Shown: piece after piece, positions 37,814 to 46,733 of the stretch
How positions within the stretch are numbered: position 1 is the stretch's first letter
How the letters are laid out: every line of letters begins with the position of its first letter
Origin: Chitinophagaceae bacterium
GTDB lineage: Bacteria > Bacteroidota > Bacteroidia > Chitinophagales > Chitinophagaceae
Reading direction: 5' to 3'
Length of the DNA stretch: 64,000 bases
Assembly: GCA_004028765.1 (NCBI GenBank)
Contig: SAIX01000065.1
Span: 52,032-116,031 of the forward strand
Program-made: the position numbers and the translations under genes
The notes under the pieces: model-generated
The model's database searches: none
The model's input: the letters and a program-made list of their open reading frames with translations, nothing else
Told to the model about the DNA's origin: nothing

Positions 37814-39754
37814 ATGAAAAAACGATTCCTGGTATGGGCTGTGCTGCTGCTTGTAAAAAGCATGTCGGCACAGACAGATAGTTTATTGCACTGGCAAACT
37901 TCTGCGAAGAAGATCGGTGATAAACTGTATGAACTGAGGGCAGCGTCAACCATTCCCGCCGGCTGGTATGTTTATGGCAATAACCCGAAAACAGAAGGGC
38001 TTGAGCCTGTAAAATTTGTACCCGCTTATGAGAATGCAAAAACACAGGGGCCCGTTCAGTACAGCGAAAAAGCAGGAACCGTAAACGATGCGGCTTTTGG
38101 TAAAGTGGAAGCGTTTCAAAACCATATTACCATTTCACAACAGGTCAGCATCAATGGTTTTGTTCCCGCTACACTCAAAGGAAATATCAATGCTTTCCTC
38201 GGGAAAGCGGGTGAGTTCATTGCTTCCGAGCAGCCTTTTGAAGTAGCACTAGAAGGCGGGCAAGTTGTTGCAGGCGCTTCGCAGATCAAACTGGCATCGG
38301 TTGATATCGATAAACCGCTGGCAGATTGCGGCAAAAAAAATAATGTGGCAAGCGGTGGATTGTGGTCCATATTCCTACTGGGATTTCTGGGCGGTCTCAT
38401 CGCATTGCTTACACCCTGTGTATTCCCGATGATCCCCGTTACGGTTTCATTCTTTACCAAACGCGCACCCAATCGCAAAGGGGCCATCCGCAATGGTGCA
38501 TTGTATGGTTTTTTTATTTTTCTTATCTATCTGCTGGCAAGCGTTCCTTTTCATGTGCTGGGAAATGTGCAGCCAGAAATATTTAATAATATCTCGACCA
38601 ACTCCTGGCTCAATATTATTTTCTTTATCATCTTTATTTTCTTCGCGCTTTCCTTTTTTGGTTTTTTTGAACTCACACTGCCCAGCAGTATTGCAAGTAA
38701 GGCCGATTCAAAAAGCGGCCTCGGAAGTATTGGCGGCATATTTTTTATGGCGGTAACACTGGCTATTGTTTCATTTTCGTGTACGGGCCCTATTCTCGGC
38801 TCGCTGCTCGTTGGCTCATTGAGTGGTGGAGCATGGCAATTAACTTCAGGCCTGGCTGGTTTTGGTTTGGCATTGGCATTGCCCTTTGCCTTATTTGCGG
38901 TGTTCCCTGAATGGTTACAATCCTTACCCAAATCTGGCGGATGGCTCGATACAGTAAAAAAAGTACTTGCATTCGCGGAAGTGGCACTTGCCTTTAAGTT
39001 TCTTTCCAATGCCGATCTCGTGATGCACTGGGGCCTTTTAAAACGGGAAGTTTTTATCGGGATATGGATCCTGGTTTCGGCAGGGCTCACATTGTATCTC
39101 TTCGGTATCCTGCGTCTGCCACATGATTATAAAGGGATGAAGATCGGAACCGGCAGAAAAATACTGGGTGTACTGGCATTACTCTTCACGCTCTATCTTT
39201 TACCCGGTGTTACACAATCAAAATATGCCAACCTGCAATTGCTGAGCGGTTTTCCGCCGCCATTCAGTTACAGCATTTATGGAAAAAACAATGTACACGG
39301 CAAGGGACTGGAAGCAAATGTGATCAATGATTTTGACAAAGCCGTTGAGATGGCACGTGCACAGCATAAACCTATCCTGATCGATTTTACCGGGTGGGCC
39401 TGTGTGAATTGCCGCAAAATGGAAGAGAATGTGTGGACGCAGCCTGAAGTTTATAATTATATCCACGAAAATTATATACTCGTTTCATTGTATGTGGACG
39501 ACCGGCAGAATCTTCCCGCAGAAGCACGTATCATGAATTATAAAACCAAAACAGGGGATACAAAAGATATCATTACCGTGGGTGACAAATGGGCCACATT
39601 TGAGGCAGAGAATTTTAATCAGACCACACAACCCCTCTATTGCCTGCTTGATACAGATCTTCATTTGCTGAACAACCCCGTTGGTTATACGCCCGATGTT
39701 GCAGAATACCTCAAATGGTTGCAATGCGGCAAAGAAACATTCGGAAAGAAATGA
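37814..39754 (+). CDS. Thiol:disulfide interchange protein DsbD
   Basis: 646 residues: signal peptide (1-20), an nDsbD-like domain (about 21-150), an eight-helix membrane domain (about 182-470) and a C-terminal thioredoxin-like domain (about 495-640). The membrane domain keeps its redox pair, Cys202 (LLTPCVFPMIP) and Cys323 (FSCTGPILGS). The thioredoxin domain has the active site WACVNC (Cys530, Cys533). The fused N domain has no cysteine pair: the place of the CxxxxC motif is taken by FLGKAGEFIAS (about 128-138). It moves electrons from cytoplasmic thioredoxin to the periplasm, probably with the separate nDsbD protein encoded just upstream. Confidence 0.9.
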   Translation: MKKRFLVWAVLLLVKSMSAQTDSLLHWQTSAKKIGDKLYELRAASTIPAGWYVYGNNPKTEGLEPVKFVPAYENAKTQGPVQYSEKAGTVNDAAFGKVEAFQNHITISQQVSINGFVPATLKGNINAFLGKAGEFIASEQPFEVALEGGQVVAGASQIKLASVDIDKPLADCGKKNNVASGGLWSIFLLGFLGGLIALLTPCVFPMIPVTVSFFTKRAPNRKGAIRNGALYGFFIFLIYLLASVPFHVLGNVQPEIFNNISTNSWLNIIFFIIFIFFALSFFGFFELTLPSSIASKADSKSGLGSIGGIFFMAVTLAIVSFSCTGPILGSLLVGSLSGGAWQLTSGLAGFGLALALPFALFAVFPEWLQSLPKSGGWLDTVKKVLAFAEVALAFKFLSNADLVMHWGLLKREVFIGIWILVSAGLTLYLFGILRLPHDYKGMKIGTGRKILGVLALLFTLYLLPGVTQSKYANLQLLSGFPPPFSYSIYGKNNVHGKGLEANVINDFDKAVEMARAQHKPILIDFTGWACVNCRKMEENVWTQPEVYNYIHENYILVSLYVDDRQNLPAEARIMNYKTKTGDTKDIITVGDKWATFEAENFNQTTQPLYCLLDTDLHLLNNPVGYTPDVAEYLKWLQCGKETFGKK

Positions 39755-39769
39755 TTTTCCAGGAAATAA

Positions 39770-39800
39770 AAACCCCGCAGGCCATGCGGGGTTTCTGGTT
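39770..39800. terminator. Bidirectional terminator between dsbD and the sigma factor gene
   Basis: AAACCCCGCA (39770-39779) and TGCGGGGTTT (39785-39794) form a 10-bp stem with a 5-nt loop. T-rich sequence follows on the right, and an A-rich stretch on the left gives T on the minus strand. It serves both convergent genes. Confidence 0.85.
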
Positions 39801-39824
39801 TTTCATGGATGATATTTTTTACGC

Positions 39825-40415
39825 TTATAATGCGATCTGTTTTTCTGTCATCATTTTCCTGAGATTGATCAAACCATAACGCATACGGCCCAGTGCGGTA
39901 TTGATGCTGCAGTTGGTAATGAGTGCGATCTCCTTAAAGCTCATATTCGCAAAATGCCGGAGAATAATGATCTCACGCTGTTCTTCCGGCAACAGTTCCA
40001 GCATACGCCTTACACGTTCATGGCTTTGTGCCTGCATCATTTTGGCTTCAGCCCCATCGTCTGCCACCTGGATCAGTTCAAAAATATCCTGGTTATCGCT
40101 GGTGCGGATAATGGGTGACCTTTTCACTTTCCTGAAATAATCCACGCATAGATTATGCGAGATGCGTAGTGCCCAGGGTAAAAACTTTCCCTCTTCGGTA
40201 TAGCGTTTTTGGTTCAGTGTATCGATGATCTTGATAAAAACATCCTGGAACAGGTCTTCTGCGAGGTAACTGTCTTTTACAAAAAAGAGGATAGAAGAGT
40301 ATATCTTATCCTTGTAGCGATGGATAAGTGTTTCGAAGGCGCTGGTATCACCCTCTTCCTGGAAGGCCCTGATCAGGTCGTTATCAGTAGCTTGTTCTGC
40401 TCGCATAGTTCTCAT
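39825..40415 (-). CDS. Sigma-70 family (ECF-type) RNA polymerase sigma factor
   Basis: About 196 residues; the start could be any of three nearby ATGs (40436, 40415, 40406). Region 2 is seen in YKDKIYSSILFFVKDSYLAEDLFQDVFIKI with WALRISHNLCVDYFRK. Region 4 is seen in LLPEEQREIIILRHFANMSFKEIALITNCSINTALGRMRYGLINLRK. The two are joined by an acidic linker (about 110-135). It has no zf or SnoaL extension and no anti-sigma gene beside it, so its control is unknown. It is divergent from uvrA (about 220 bp). Confidence 0.92.
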   Translation of the reverse strand: MRTMRAEQATDNDLIRAFQEEGDTSAFETLIHRYKDKIYSSILFFVKDSYLAEDLFQDVFIKIIDTLNQKRYTEEGKFLPWALRISHNLCVDYFRKVKRSPIIRTSDNQDIFELIQVADDGAEAKMMQAQSHERVRRMLELLPEEQREIIILRHFANMSFKEIALITNCSINTALGRMRYGLINLRKMMTEKQIAL

Positions 40416-40638
40416 TTGTTGTCCCGGATGCAGCAAAGCCGCGGCTTTTCGAAATTTTATTTGAAAGCCCGGGTACTAACTCATTCTCTTTCAGGAACAA
40501 ATTATACATCTTTTAATGCCATTGCTTTTTTGTGGAAAAGAATCTTCTGGGGGGGCTGGGTTATTCACATCCCGGCACCCGGGGAAAGTTTTTTTTCTCA
40601 GAACATTCGCCCTGATATTATGTTTATTTTGCTGACTT

Positions 40639-43467
40639 ATGGCTGCAAAAACAAAGCCGGCCCGCCTGGAAAAAAAAGTGGAATCTGCCGGTAATATTAT
40701 CGTAAAAGGTGCAAGGGTACACAATCTGAAAAATGTAACTGCTGAATTCCCGCGCAACAAACTCATCGTGGTTACCGGTGTATCGGGCAGCGGCAAATCT
40801 TCTCTCACCATCGATACACTTTTTGCAGAAGGCCAGCGCCGTTATGCAGAAAGCCTGAGTGCCTATGCCCGCCAGTTTATGGCCCGTATGGTGAAGCCGG
40901 ATGTGGATTACATCAAGGGGCTTTGCCCCGCCATCGCCATCGAACAGAAAGTGATCACACGCACGCCACGGAGTACAGTGGGCAGTATGACGGAGATCTA
41001 TGATTACTTAAGGCTGCTCTTTGCCCGTGCCGGTAAAACCATTTCACCCATCAGCGGCCGCGAAGTAAAAAAAGATGATGTGGGCGATGTGGTGAAAGTG
41101 ATACAGCAATTGAAAGAAGGCAGTAAAGTGGTGATCATTGTGCCTTTTAAACAACATGCGCGCCGCGATACCCGCGAAGAGCTGAATATCCTGGTACAGA
41201 AAGGATTCACCCGTCTGTATTTCCGCGATACGGCTACCCTTGCCCGCATCGAAGAATTGCTGGAGCTTTCGGACAAAGAACTGAAACAAACATTTCATGC
41301 AAAAGAGAAAGACCTGCAGAATTTTGTTTTAGTCGACAGGATCGTTACAAAAACTTTTGAAGAAGAAGATATCCATCGCCTCACCGATTCGGTAGGAACT
41401 GCTTTTTATGAAGGTGAAGGAGAGATTTATGTGGAAGTGGACGAAAAAGAACTGCTTCATTTCAGCAATAAATTTGAACTGGATGGTATCCAGTTTGAAG
41501 AACCCGTTCCCAATCTTTTTTCTTTTAACAATCCCTATGGCGCATGCCCGGTTTGCGAGGGCTTCAGCCAGGTTTTGGGGATCGATGAAGACCTGGTGAT
41601 CCCTGATAAACGCCTCAGTGTGTATGAAGGCGCTGTTGCCCCCTGGAAAGGCGAAAAATTAGGATGGTGGAGAGAACAGTTTATCAAACACGCCGGTAAA
41701 TCCAGCTTCCCCATACATAAAGCCATCATCGATCTTTCCAGAGAGCAGTATGAACAGTTATGGAAGGGCGCCGGACAGGCACTCGGTATCGACGCTTTTT
41801 TTGCAGAAGTGGAACAGAACCTTTACAAAGTGCAATACCGCGTATTGTTGAGCCGCTACCGCGGAAGAACCAATTGCCCGGAATGCAAAGGGTACCGCCT
41901 GCGCAAAGAAGCTTTGTATGTGCGGGTCGGCGGAAAACATATTGGTGAATTGTGTGAATGGCAGGTGAAAGACCTGAAAAAATGGTTTGAAGCATTGTCG
42001 CTTTCTGCACATGATAAGGAAGTGGCTAAACGGATCCTGATCGAGATCCATCAACGTTTGCAAACACTGATTGATGTGGGCCTTGGGTATTTAACATTGA
42101 ACCGTCTTGCCAACTCACTCAGCGGGGGCGAAAGCCAGCGGATACAGCTTACGCGAAGCCTTGGCAGCAACCTTACCAATTCACTTTACATACTAGACGA
42201 GCCATCTATCGGCCTGCATTCAAGGGATACCGACAGGCTGATCAATGTATTAAAATCATTGCGCGATCTCGGCAATACCGTGGTTGTGGTGGAACACGAT
42301 GAAATGATGATGCGTGAAGCAGATCATATCATCGATATGGGGCCGCTGGCATCCCATCTCGGCGGCGAAATAGTTGCAGCAGGAAATTATGATGAACTGA
42401 TCGCTAACAAAAAAAGCCTCACAGGCAAATACCTCTCCGGCGAAATGCTGATCGAAGCCCCGAAGCAGGTACGCATATGGAACCGGAGCATTACGGTGGA
42501 AGGTGCGCGGCAAAACAACCTCAAAAATATTACCGTGACTTTCCCTTTAACCACGCTCACCGTAGTGAGTGGGGTAAGCGGCAGCGGTAAAACCACCTTG
42601 GTAAAGCAGGTTTTGGTGCCCGCATTGCGGAAACTGAAAGGGGAGTTTTCTGAAAAGGTAGGGATGCATAAAAATATCAGCGGCGATATCGATTATATCT
42701 CGCAGATAGAGCTGGTTGACCAAAACCCGATCGGTAAATCATCCCGCAGCAACCCGATCACTTATATAAAAGCATGGGACCTTGTGCGCGACCTTTTTGC
42801 CAAACAATCCTTATCCAAAACAAGGGGTTTTCAACCCAAGCATTTTTCTTTTAACGTGGATGGCGGCCGATGCGATACCTGTAAAGGAGAAGGGGAGCAG
42901 ATTGTTGAAATGCAGTTCCTCGCTGATGTGCACCTCACCTGCGAATCCTGCGGCGGAAAACGTTTTAAAGAAGAAGTGCTGGATGTGCAGTACAAAGGCA
43001 AAAATGTATTTGATGTGCTGGAGATGAGCGTGGATGATGCGATTGAATTTTTTGCAGATGAAAAGCCTATCCGCACTGCGATACAACCTTTGCAGGATGT
43101 GGGTTTGGGCTATGTAAAACTCGGGCAGAGCAGCGATACGCTCAGTGGCGGGGAAGCACAAAGGGTAAAACTGGCCAGCTTTTTAGGCAAAGGAAAAGGA
43201 ATCGGCCATGTATTGTTTGTATTCGATGAACCTACCACCGGTTTACATTTTCACGATATCAAAAAACTGCTTGCGTCTTTTAATGCATTGATCGAGCAGG
43301 GGCATTCACTGATCGTGATCGAACACAATACAGATGTTATCAAATCCGCCGACTGGATCATCGATCTTGGCCCCGAAGCCGGAGATGCTGGCGGAAACCT
43401 TGTGTATGCAGGTGTACCTGCAGGGATCAAAAAAGTAAAAGAAAGTTACACCGGAAAATATCTTTAG
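40639..43467 (+). CDS. uvrA: Excinuclease ABC subunit A
   Basis: 942 residues, full length. Damage-recognition ATPase of nucleotide excision repair, acting with UvrB. Two ABC modules: Walker A GVSGSGKS (47-54) and a second GVSGSGKT (about 650), with signatures LSGGESQRIQL and LSGGEAQRVKL. Two zinc modules: CPVC (about 303) with CPEC (about 414), and CDTC (about 745) with CESC (about 771). The UvrB-binding region lies between. A TTATTTTG box (one mismatch) ends 7 nt before the ATG. No LexA-type box was recognised. Confidence 0.97.
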   Translation: MAAKTKPARLEKKVESAGNIIVKGARVHNLKNVTAEFPRNKLIVVTGVSGSGKSSLTIDTLFAEGQRRYAESLSAYARQFMARMVKPDVDYIKGLCPAIAIEQKVITRTPRSTVGSMTEIYDYLRLLFARAGKTISPISGREVKKDDVGDVVKVIQQLKEGSKVVIIVPFKQHARRDTREELNILVQKGFTRLYFRDTATLARIEELLELSDKELKQTFHAKEKDLQNFVLVDRIVTKTFEEEDIHRLTDSVGTAFYEGEGEIYVEVDEKELLHFSNKFELDGIQFEEPVPNLFSFNNPYGACPVCEGFSQVLGIDEDLVIPDKRLSVYEGAVAPWKGEKLGWWREQFIKHAGKSSFPIHKAIIDLSREQYEQLWKGAGQALGIDAFFAEVEQNLYKVQYRVLLSRYRGRTNCPECKGYRLRKEALYVRVGGKHIGELCEWQVKDLKKWFEALSLSAHDKEVAKRILIEIHQRLQTLIDVGLGYLTLNRLANSLSGGESQRIQLTRSLGSNLTNSLYILDEPSIGLHSRDTDRLINVLKSLRDLGNTVVVVEHDEMMMREADHIIDMGPLASHLGGEIVAAGNYDELIANKKSLTGKYLSGEMLIEAPKQVRIWNRSITVEGARQNNLKNITVTFPLTTLTVVSGVSGSGKTTLVKQVLVPALRKLKGEFSEKVGMHKNISGDIDYISQIELVDQNPIGKSSRSNPITYIKAWDLVRDLFAKQSLSKTRGFQPKHFSFNVDGGRCDTCKGEGEQIVEMQFLADVHLTCESCGGKRFKEEVLDVQYKGKNVFDVLEMSVDDAIEFFADEKPIRTAIQPLQDVGLGYVKLGQSSDTLSGGEAQRVKLASFLGKGKGIGHVLFVFDEPTTGLHFHDIKKLLASFNALIEQGHSLIVIEHNTDVIKSADWIIDLGPEAGDAGGNLVYAGVPAGIKKVKESYTGKYL

Positions 43468-43547
43468 AATATCGGATCATGAACAAGGAACACCAAATAA
43501 AGAAGGGCTTTACAATTCCGGCGTTCGTCATTCCTTGTTCGATATTC
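43467..43547. repeat. Long palindrome with GAACAAGGAA arms after uvrA
   Basis: GAACAAGGAA (43481-43490) pairs exactly with TTCCTTGTTC (43531-43540). Outside it GAATATC (43467-43473) pairs with GATATTC (43541-43547). The loop is about 40 nt. It lies between the convergent uvrA and DUF4293 genes and could act as a terminator for both. The words resemble the GAATATTGAATATCGAACAAGG type repeats I recall from other Bacteroidota genomes. Confidence 0.7.
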
Positions 43548-43553
43548 ATTATT

Positions 43554-43976
43554 CTACCTGAGCCTGTCCACACTCTTCACCAGCTGCTCATCCTTATAAA
43601 TATTGCGTAAAGCAAGTATCAGCAAAACAGGGATCGCGATATATACGAGTGATGTGAGATCATAGCTCCATTCGCCCGGAACAAAATTTTTTGTGGCAAA
43701 ATGCGCGAGCAGGATATTGATGATGGAAAATACCAGTACCACGATCCCGATCTTCAGCTGCAGTTTCCGGTCTTTAAATAAAAAAATGGTGATCAGCGAT
43801 GCGATGGCTACGGCTACGGTTAAAATCATCAGTAAAAGGTTACTCATCGCCGAAAAACGCTGGTATTCTTTCACATTGTTCACAAGGATATTTCCGCTGA
43901 AAAAATACAGTTTCAAGGTAACGAATGCAAGTATGGAAGCGGTCAGCAGCCATACGGTTTGGATTCTTTGTAACAT
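43554..43976 (-). CDS. DUF4293-family membrane protein
   Basis: 140 residues from the ATG at 43976. It starts with MLQRIQTVWLLTASILAF, the typical beginning of DUF4293 proteins, and has four membrane helices (about 7-25, 43-65, 74-93, 107-123) with short loops. The upstream in-frame extension to 44027 is polar and unlike the family. Function unknown. It lies 121 bp downstream of glyA in the same direction and could be read through from it. Confidence 0.85.
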   Translation of the reverse strand: MLQRIQTVWLLTASILAFVTLKLYFFSGNILVNNVKEYQRFSAMSNLLLMILTVAVAIASLITIFLFKDRKLQLKIGIVVLVFSIINILLAHFATKNFVPGEWSYDLTSLVYIAIPVLLILALRNIYKDEQLVKSVDRLR

Positions 43977-44049
43977 AAACGAAAGTTTAGTTTCCGGTGA
44001 AAAATAACTCTTACAGTTCTGCGGCATTCATTTCTGTGATGAAAATAAA

Positions 44050-44097
44050 AATCATTCTTCACCGCTGAGGCGCAGAGAGGCAGCGTTTTCGCAGCGA
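44050..44097. repeat. Fragment of the CACCGCAGAG-type repeat module
   Basis: TTCACCGCTGAGGCGCAGAG (44059-44078) followed by a TTTTCGCAGCG word. It is a partial copy of the first module of the ordered intergenic element and abuts the glyA stop codon. Confidence 0.5.
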
Positions 44098-45378
44098 TTA
44101 TCCTAACTCGGGATACAATGCGAACTGTTCCATAAATGCATTCACATCTTTTTTCACAGCTCCAATGATCGCGGCATCATCAGCATTCATCAGCACTTTA
44201 TCGATCTGGTTCACCACAAATCCCATATGTTCTTCTTTCATGCCGCGTGTGGTGATCGCCGGAACACCGAGTCGGATGCCCGAAGTAACAAAAGCACTCT
44301 TGTCGTCATAAGGCACCATATTTTTATTGGCAGTGATATCGGCCATCACCAATGCCTGTTCCGCTTTTTTACCGCTGATGTTTTTATTGCGCAGGTCTAT
44401 CAGTACAAGATGGTTATCCGTACCGCCACTGATGATCTGGTACCCGCGGGCAACCAGTTCTGCTGCGAGCGACTGTGCATTTTTTACAACCTGGTTGGCA
44501 TATACCGTAAATTCATCACTGAGGATTTCTCCAAAGGCAATCGCTTTTGCTGCGATCACATGCTCCAGCGGCCCACCCTGGATGCCGGGGAATACAGCCA
44601 TATCCAGCAGGTTACTCATCATCCGGATATTGCCTTTTACATCTTTCAATCCCCATGGGTTTTCAAAATCTTTCCGCATCATTATAATGCCGCCCCTGGG
44701 CCCGCGTAATGTTTTATGGGTTGTGGAGGTTACAAAATGACAATGATCGAATGGATCATTCAGTAATTTTTTAGCGATCAAACCTGCCGGGTGTGCAATA
44801 TCGGCCATCACCAACGCACCCACTTCATCCGCCACACGGCGTATACGAGCATAATCCCAGTCGCGGCTGTATGCACTTGCACCGCAGATGATCATTTTCG
44901 GTTTTACTTCACGCGCTTTTGCTTCGAGCATTTCATAATCCACCAGACCGCCTTCACGCGTTACGCCGTAGAAATGCGGCTGGTATAATTTACCGCTGTA
45001 GTTTACCGCTGAGCCATGGGTAAGGTGGCCACCCATGCTGAGATCGAGACCCAGGATAGGATCGCCGGGTTGCAGTACGGCGAGTGCCACTGCTGCATTG
45101 GCCTGCGCACCACTATGTGGCTGCACATTGGCATATTCAATACCGAAGACCTGTTTCAGTCGATCGATCGCAAGTTGTTCGGTTTGGTCCACAATTTCGC
45201 AACCCGCATAATAACGCCGGCCCGGATACCCTTCTGCATATTTATTGGTCATCACATTGCCCATGGCCTGCATTACCTGTAAACTGGTAAAATTTTCAGA
45301 TGCGATCAGTTCAATGCCGTGGCGTTGTCTTTCCAGTTCTTTACGGATGAGGTCAAAAACTAGGGTATCTTTTTGCAT
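44098..45378 (-). CDS. glyA: Serine hydroxymethyltransferase
   Basis: 426 residues from the ATG at 45378. Converts serine and tetrahydrofolate to glycine and 5,10-methylene-THF. Seen: [44 protein letters not shown], the aspartate in [12 protein letters not shown], and the PLP lysine (about 222) in [14 protein letters not shown]. An upstream extension to 45411 is in frame, but the promoter box at 45395-45402 lies inside it, so the shorter start is chosen. Its product is also the substrate of FolD, encoded at the right edge of the window. Confidence 0.97.
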   Translation of the reverse strand: MQKDTLVFDLIRKELERQRHGIELIASENFTSLQVMQAMGNVMTNKYAEGYPGRRYYAGCEIVDQTEQLAIDRLKQVFGIEYANVQPHSGAQANAAVALAVLQPGDPILGLDLSMGGHLTHGSAVNYSGKLYQPHFYGVTREGGLVDYEMLEAKAREVKPKMIICGASAYSRDWDYARIRRVADEVGALVMADIAHPAGLIAKKLLNDPFDHCHFVTSTTHKTLRGPRGGIIMMRKDFENPWGLKDVKGNIRMMSNLLDMAVFPGIQGGPLEHVIAAKAIAFGEILSDEFTVYANQVVKNAQSLAAELVARGYQIISGGTDNHLVLIDLRNKNISGKKAEQALVMADITANKNMVPYDDKSAFVTSGIRLGVPAITTRGMKEEHMGFVVNQIDKVLMNADDAAIIGAVKKDVNAFMEQFALYPELG

Positions 45379-45394
45379 GATGGAGATTTTGCCG

Positions 45395-45402
45395 CAAAGA
45401 TA
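45395..45402 (-). promoter_or_regulatory. -7 promoter box (TATCTTTG) for glyA
   Basis: Exact TAnnTTTG match on the minus strand, ending 16 nt before the ATG. Further upstream GGGGATAA (45451-45458) and TTATCCCC (45481-45488) form an inverted repeat of unknown role. Confidence 0.55.
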
Positions 45403-45604
45403 AGCTGCCACAGTTTAGCCAGGCACTGAAATAGCATTCTGGGGATCGGCGGGGATAAATGACGGATTAAAAAAGGCTTATTATCCCCAAAACTTGGCCG
45501 GTTCGGGGATTTTCCTATTTTCGGCCTCTTGAAAATGTGTCAGGTATACATTTTAGAAACCGTGTGGTTACCTGCAACAATATTTTCAAACCCAAATCAC
45601 CCCG

Positions 45605-46597
45605 ATGAAAGCAATTATCCCCGTTGCCGGTGCCGGAACCAAGCTGCGTCCTCATACATATACCCAACCCAAGGCATTGATCCCCATCGCTGGGAAAACC
45701 ATCCTGAGTTTTATTGTGGATCAGTTGCACGATGCTGGTATCCATGAATTTATTTTTATCGTTGGCTATCTTGGTGAAAAGATCCAGGATTATGTAAAAG
45801 AAAATTATCCAGGGCTAACCACCCATTTTGTATTTCAGAATGAACGGCAGGGTACGGGTCATGCCATTGAACTCACCAGGAATATTGTAGGAACCGATGA
45901 GGTTTTTGTAGCGCTGGGTGATACCATTTGCGAATACGATGTAAAAGAAGTGGTGAACAGCCCTTACAGCATGCTCGGTATTAAGAAAGTGGACGATCCC
46001 CGCAATTTTGGTGTGGCATCAGTGGGAGAGGATGGATTTATTGAGCAGGTGGTGGAGAAACCGGCCATCCCCAAAAGCAATATGGCGTTGGTGGGTTTGT
46101 ATAAGATAAAAGAAACCCATTTTCTGTTTGAATGCCTGCACCATATTTTTTCGCAGGATATCCGCACTTTCGGCGAATACAATCTTACCGATGCGCTGGA
46201 TTGTATGATCAAACGCGGCGCGAAATTCCAGGCGTTTAAAGTGAAGAACTGGTTCGACTGTGGTAAAAAAGAAACCCTGCTTGAGAGCAATGCCACACTG
46301 CTGAAAAAATTTGGCGGAAATGTAACGGAGTCGCACGGATTCAAGGATACTATCATTATTCCCCCGGTGAGTATTGCACCCGGTTGTGAAATTTCCAATT
46401 CGATCATTGGCCCGCATGTGGCCATCGGTGCAAATACCAGTATCAAACATTCGATTGTGCGCGACAGTATCATCGGCTCTTACACCAACCTGTATGAAGT
46501 GGTGCTCGATAATTCATTGATCGGAAGCGATGCTTCTGTAAAAGGCCTTAGCCGAAGCCTGAATATCGGGGATAATACGGAGATCGATTTCGGATAA
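45605..46597 (+). CDS. Sugar-phosphate nucleotidyltransferase with left-handed beta-helix tail
   Basis: 330 residues. The N-terminal nucleotidyltransferase domain carries PVAGAGTKLRPHTYTQPKAL, the GxGTxLxP...PKxL motif with Lys in place of the usual Arg after GT. ERQGTGHAIELT, LGDTI and EYNLTDALDCMI also fit glucose-1-phosphate thymidylyl- or uridylyltransferases. The C-terminal quarter has hexapeptide-like repeats (ISNSIIGPHVAIGANTSIKH). It would make an NDP-sugar for envelope polysaccharide. It stands alone, and no sugar-modifying genes are adjacent, so the nucleotide and sugar are not assigned. Confidence 0.88.
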   Translation: MKAIIPVAGAGTKLRPHTYTQPKALIPIAGKTILSFIVDQLHDAGIHEFIFIVGYLGEKIQDYVKENYPGLTTHFVFQNERQGTGHAIELTRNIVGTDEVFVALGDTICEYDVKEVVNSPYSMLGIKKVDDPRNFGVASVGEDGFIEQVVEKPAIPKSNMALVGLYKIKETHFLFECLHHIFSQDIRTFGEYNLTDALDCMIKRGAKFQAFKVKNWFDCGKKETLLESNATLLKKFGGNVTESHGFKDTIIIPPVSIAPGCEISNSIIGPHVAIGANTSIKHSIVRDSIIGSYTNLYEVVLDNSLIGSDASVKGLSRSLNIGDNTEIDFG

Positions 46598-46599
46598 AA

Positions 46600-46733
46600 A
46601 CAATTTGAAAAAGAGATGACTTGAAAATTTGAAAATTCTTTTCAGGTTTTCTTCCTTAACGATTTGATGTATCGGGAACAAACAGTTTAATATCTTCATT
46701 TTCAAATTACCACATTTTCAAATTTTCAAATTC
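46600..46733. repeat. Inverted TTTGAAAAT-type repeats
   Basis: TTGAAAATTTGAAAATTC (about 46621-46638) and ATTTTCAAATTTTCAAATTC (46713-46732) are inverse copies, with a further ATTTTCAAATTACCAC copy at 46698-46713. The gap lies between the nucleotidyltransferase and nitronate-monooxygenase-like genes. It may form a terminator-like structure, but the arms are AT-rich. Confidence 0.6.

Noticed and set aside
39825..40415. Sigma factor as regulator of the STN/TonB operon
   Set aside because: It lies 20 kb away, lacks a FecR partner, and nothing in the sequence links it to that operon.
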